A model generated the notes under the pieces. The model saw only the letters and a program-made list of their open reading frames with translations. It was not told the DNA's origin and ran no database searches. A stretch of 64,000 bases of DNA, from contig NZ_JACHMB010000001.1 of the NCBI RefSeq assembly GCF_014204795.1, forward strand, positions 7,452,501-7,516,500, written 5' to 3'. Source of the stretch: Nonomuraea jabiensis. GTDB taxonomy: Bacteria; Actinomycetota; Actinomycetes; Streptosporangiales; Streptosporangiaceae. Positions 61,832 to 64,000 of the stretch are shown in pieces (within the stretch, counting starts at the first letter, position 1; the number at the start of each line of letters is the position of its first letter). Both the position numbers and the translations under genes were made by a program.

Positions 61832-62482
61832 GTGGGAACCGTGTGGTCGCGCCCCCAGAAGGCGCCGAGGCAGACGCTGACGCTCGACCGGATCGTGGCC
61901 GAGGCGGTCGCGCTGCTCGACGAGGAAGGCGTGGGCCGACTGACCATGCGCCGCCTGGCCGAGCGGCTCGACACCGGCTCGACCACGCTCTACTGGCACG
62001 TCAAGACCAAGGACGACGTCCTCGACCTGGCCCTGGACGCCGTCTTCGGGGAGGTGCGCCTGCCGGCGGTCGGCTCGGGATGGCAGGGGGCCGTACGCGA
62101 GCTCATCGGCGGCTGGCGCGCGGCCCTGCTGCGCCACCCGTGGTCGGCCACCATCCTCGACCGCCCGCTCATGGGGCCCAACGCGCTGGAGCGCACCGAG
62201 TTCCTCTACGCGACCCTGGCCGCCGCCGGCTTCGCCGCCCCCAAGCCCGCCGCCTACAGCCTGTCTAACTACGTCATGGGCTCGGTCGTCATGCAGGTGA
62301 CCTGGCAGGACCGCGACCGGGACGACACCGGCGAGTTCCTCAGGGAGCGCGCCGACCGCTACCCGGCCCTCGCCGCGCACGGCCTCGACCACGCGTGGGA
62401 CGCCACGTTCGACGAGGGCCTCGGCTACCTGCTGGCCGGCATGGAGCAGTCCCGCGAACGCGAAGACGGCCGGCTCGGATGA
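61832..62482 (+). CDS. TetR/AcrR regulator divergent from ABC-F gene
   Basis: 216 residues, GTG start. HTH LDRIVAEAVALLDEEGVGRL, then MRRLAERLDTGSTTLYWHVKTKDDVLDLAL, and a TetR_C-type ligand domain with LSNYVMGSVVMQVTWQ. The sequence YWHVKTKD is typical of the TetR(class B)-like branch that controls resistance genes. It probably represses the divergent ABC-F gene and itself. Converges on the MFS exporter, 22 bases away. Confidence 0.92.
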   Translation: MGTVWSRPQKAPRQTLTLDRIVAEAVALLDEEGVGRLTMRRLAERLDTGSTTLYWHVKTKDDVLDLALDAVFGEVRLPAVGSGWQGAVRELIGGWRAALLRHPWSATILDRPLMGPNALERTEFLYATLAAAGFAAPKPAAYSLSNYVMGSVVMQVTWQDRDRDDTGEFLRERADRYPALAAHGLDHAWDATFDEGLGYLLAGMEQSREREDGRLG

Positions 62483-62504
62483 GCCGGCCGCCTCCGGGGG
62501 ATCG

Positions 62505-63893
62505 TCAGTCCTCGCGGGCCTGCTTCGGGAGCATCAGGCCGACCGCGAACGTCGCGGCGATCATCCCGGCGGCCACCCACAGCGTGATCGCGACGCTCCC
62601 GGTGCCGAAGTAGAGGGTGCCCAGCAGGGCCAGGCCCAGCGCCCCGCCCACCTGCTGCAGCGCGGTCAGCGCGCCGGAGGCGGAGCCGGTCTCCTGCGGC
62701 TCGACGGCGGCCATCACGATGCTGAAGTACGGGCTCATGATCAGCCCGCTGCCCAGCCCGGCCACCAGCAGCGCCGGGGCGAGCTGCCACGGCGAGACCC
62801 CGGGGGAGGCGACGGCGATCACACCGGTCACGCCGAGTCCCATGACGACCGCGCCGGCCAGCAGCACCTTGCGGCCGTGCCTGCGGGCGGCCTGCGCGAC
62901 GCCCATGCCCGCGATCATGCCCAGCGACGAGGGCACGCTGGTCAGCGCCGCCTTGAGCGGGGAGTAGCCCAGGCCGAGCTGGGTGTAGAGGCCGATCACG
63001 AGGAAGAACCCGGTGAAGGCGGCGAAGTAGATCGTGCCGGTCGCCATGCCCGAGACGAACGCCCGCTTGCCGAACAGGCTGGGCGCCACCAGCGGGTCGC
63101 CGCCGCGCCGGGCCCTGCGCTTCTCGTGGGCCGCGAAGACCGCGAACACCGCCGCGGAGGCCGCCATCATCGCGAACGCCCACGCCGGCCAGCCGCTCTC
63201 CCGCCCCTGGACCAGCGGGAAGACCATGAGAACGGTGCCCGCGGAGGCCAGCGCGGCGCCCGGCAGATCGAGCCGGACGCCCTTGACCGGGCGGGAGGGG
63301 GGCAGGAAGCGCAGGGCGGCCAGCGCGGCGGCGGTGCCGATCGGCAGGTTGATCAGGAAGATCAGCCGCCAGTCCACACCGGTCAGCGCGCCCGCCAGGA
63401 TCGGCCCGCCCACCGCGGACAGCCCCATGACCGGCCCGAACATCCCCATCGCGACCGCCAGCTCCTTGGGCGGGAACATCTCCTTCATCAGCCCCATGCC
63501 CTGGGGGATCATCGCCGCCCCGAACAGCCCCTGCACGACCCTGGCCGCGATGATCGTCTCGGGGGAGGCGGCCAGGGCGCACAGCAGCGACCCGACGGTG
63601 AACCCGACGACGCCGATGAGGAACATGCGCTTGCGCCCTACGATGTCCCCGAGCCGCCCGCCGGTCAGCAGGCCCGCGGTCATGGCGAGGGTGTAGGCCG
63701 CGCCGAGCCACTGGATCAGGGAGGTGCCGCCGCCGAGGTCGGCCCGCATCGTCGGGCCCGCGACGTTGGTGACGGTCGCGTCGAGCAGCTCCATCACCGA
63801 ACCGGCGAGGACCACCGCCAGCGCGGGCCAGCGCCACTTGTAGGGGGCGGGTGGGGCGGGTGCCTGCGCGGGGCGGGTGTCGAGGACAGTCAT
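62505..63893 (-). CDS. MFS drug exporter, DHA2/EmrB-QacA type
   Basis: 462 residues, ATG behind GGAGG. About 14 helices. Family motifs: SVMELLDATVTNVAGPTM in helix 1 (motif D1), GRLGDIVGRKRMF (motif A), ARVVQGLFGAAMIPQ (motif B) and GLSAVGGPILAGAL (motif C of antiporters). A proton-driven exporter of hydrophobic or cationic compounds. An operator-like dyad precedes it, and a gene starting at the window's right edge could encode the regulator. Confidence 0.94.
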   Translation of the reverse strand: MTVLDTRPAQAPAPPAPYKWRWPALAVVLAGSVMELLDATVTNVAGPTMRADLGGGTSLIQWLGAAYTLAMTAGLLTGGRLGDIVGRKRMFLIGVVGFTVGSLLCALAASPETIIAARVVQGLFGAAMIPQGMGLMKEMFPPKELAVAMGMFGPVMGLSAVGGPILAGALTGVDWRLIFLINLPIGTAAALAALRFLPPSRPVKGVRLDLPGAALASAGTVLMVFPLVQGRESGWPAWAFAMMAASAAVFAVFAAHEKRRARRGGDPLVAPSLFGKRAFVSGMATGTIYFAAFTGFFLVIGLYTQLGLGYSPLKAALTSVPSSLGMIAGMGVAQAARRHGRKVLLAGAVVMGLGVTGVIAVASPGVSPWQLAPALLVAGLGSGLIMSPYFSIVMAAVEPQETGSASGALTALQQVGGALGLALLGTLYFGTGSVAITLWVAAGMIAATFAVGLMLPKQARED

Positions 63894-63921
63894 CCACGGC
63901 CTCCTGAATCGGAACGGCTTG

Positions 63922-63944
63922 TTCTGTTCCAGAATAACAGAACG
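63922..63944. promoter_or_regulatory. Dyad GTTCTGTT / AACAGAAC upstream of the MFS exporter
   Basis: Exact eight-base arms with a seven-base AT-rich spacer, between the exporter start and the possible gene at 63989. Typical size and place for a TetR or MarR operator controlling both directions. Confidence 0.65.
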
Positions 63945-63988
63945 GAACACTTCATTCCACAACCAAACCAAGATTCTTCGGGCAGGGG

Positions 63989-64000
63989 ATGACCACGGAG
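63989..64000 (+). CDS. Start of a gene cut by the right edge
   Basis: GGGCAGGGG is followed by ATG ACC ACG GAG at the very end. Only four codons are visible. The divergent position relative to the exporter and the shared dyad suggest a regulator, but this cannot be confirmed. Confidence 0.35.

Overview
The window comes from a high-GC filamentous actinomycete, most likely a Streptosporangiaceae member such as Nonomuraea. The evidence is inference from family content: a DUF574-type SAM methyltransferase, an MsiK-type shared sugar ATPase, a mycobacterial-style carbon monoxide dehydrogenase locus, an Entner-Doudoroff operon (that pathway is reported from a Nonomuraea strain), pervasive GC-rich third positions, and GTG/TTG starts with GTGA/ATGA overlaps. 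No tRNA, rRNA, CRISPR array, insertion sequence or replication origin was recognised.

Layout. 1-595: aldo/keto reductase cut by the left edge. 0.7-7.3 kb: a nonulosonic-acid glycopolymer locus in which two convergent operons meet at a strong hairpin terminator. It encodes a trifunctional cytidylyltransferase-HAD-NeuB fusion, a GT-A glycosyltransferase, and GT-B-like proteins, two of which carry sialyl/polysialyltransferase-type motifs. 7.4-11 kb: a DctS/DctR-like two-component system divergent from a DctA dicarboxylate carrier. 11-13 kb: methyltransferase and orphan histidine kinase. 13.3-20.6 kb: maltose/maltodextrin locus (alpha-glucosidase, divergent malEFG without ATPase, neopullulanase-like GH13). 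20.6-22.3 kb: secreted beta-helix protein and small ORFs. 22.3-28 kb: SDR, thiolase, TetR and a divergent CYP102-type P450-reductase fusion. 28.3-31.4 kb: ACT-domain gene with a possible leader ORF, ArsR regulator, a decayed CDF transporter and an MFS carrier.

31.3-36.3 kb: a second alpha-glucosidase operon (GH13, LacI, PfkB) divergent from an msiK-type ATPase that probably also energises the ATPase-less malEFG system 16 kb away. 36.5-39.8 kb: TetR-controlled flavin monooxygenase and azoreductase around a well-resolved operator/promoter region, then a Uma2 protein. 40-47.1 kb: a two-domain S51-like/CysS-tail protein, acyltransferase, hydroxyacid dehydrogenase, Ser/Thr kinase and an unusual P450. 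47.3-53.6 kb: IclR, XdhC-like factor and coxM-coxS-coxL with a divergent LysR; CoxL carries the form I CO dehydrogenase signature. 53.6-60.2 kb: zwf-edd-glk-eda with a divergent ROK repressor, a complete glucose-to-KDPG-cleavage set apart from lactonase. 60.2-64 kb: ABC-F protein with divergent TetR, then an MFS exporter with an operator-like dyad at the right edge.

Common threads are carbon acquisition (maltodextrin, dicarboxylates, glucose through the ED route, CO oxidation) under one-component repressors whose palindromic sites can be read directly in the intergenic regions. TTA leucine codons in a few genes suggest that some of this, including the shared sugar ATPase, could be under bldA-type developmental control.
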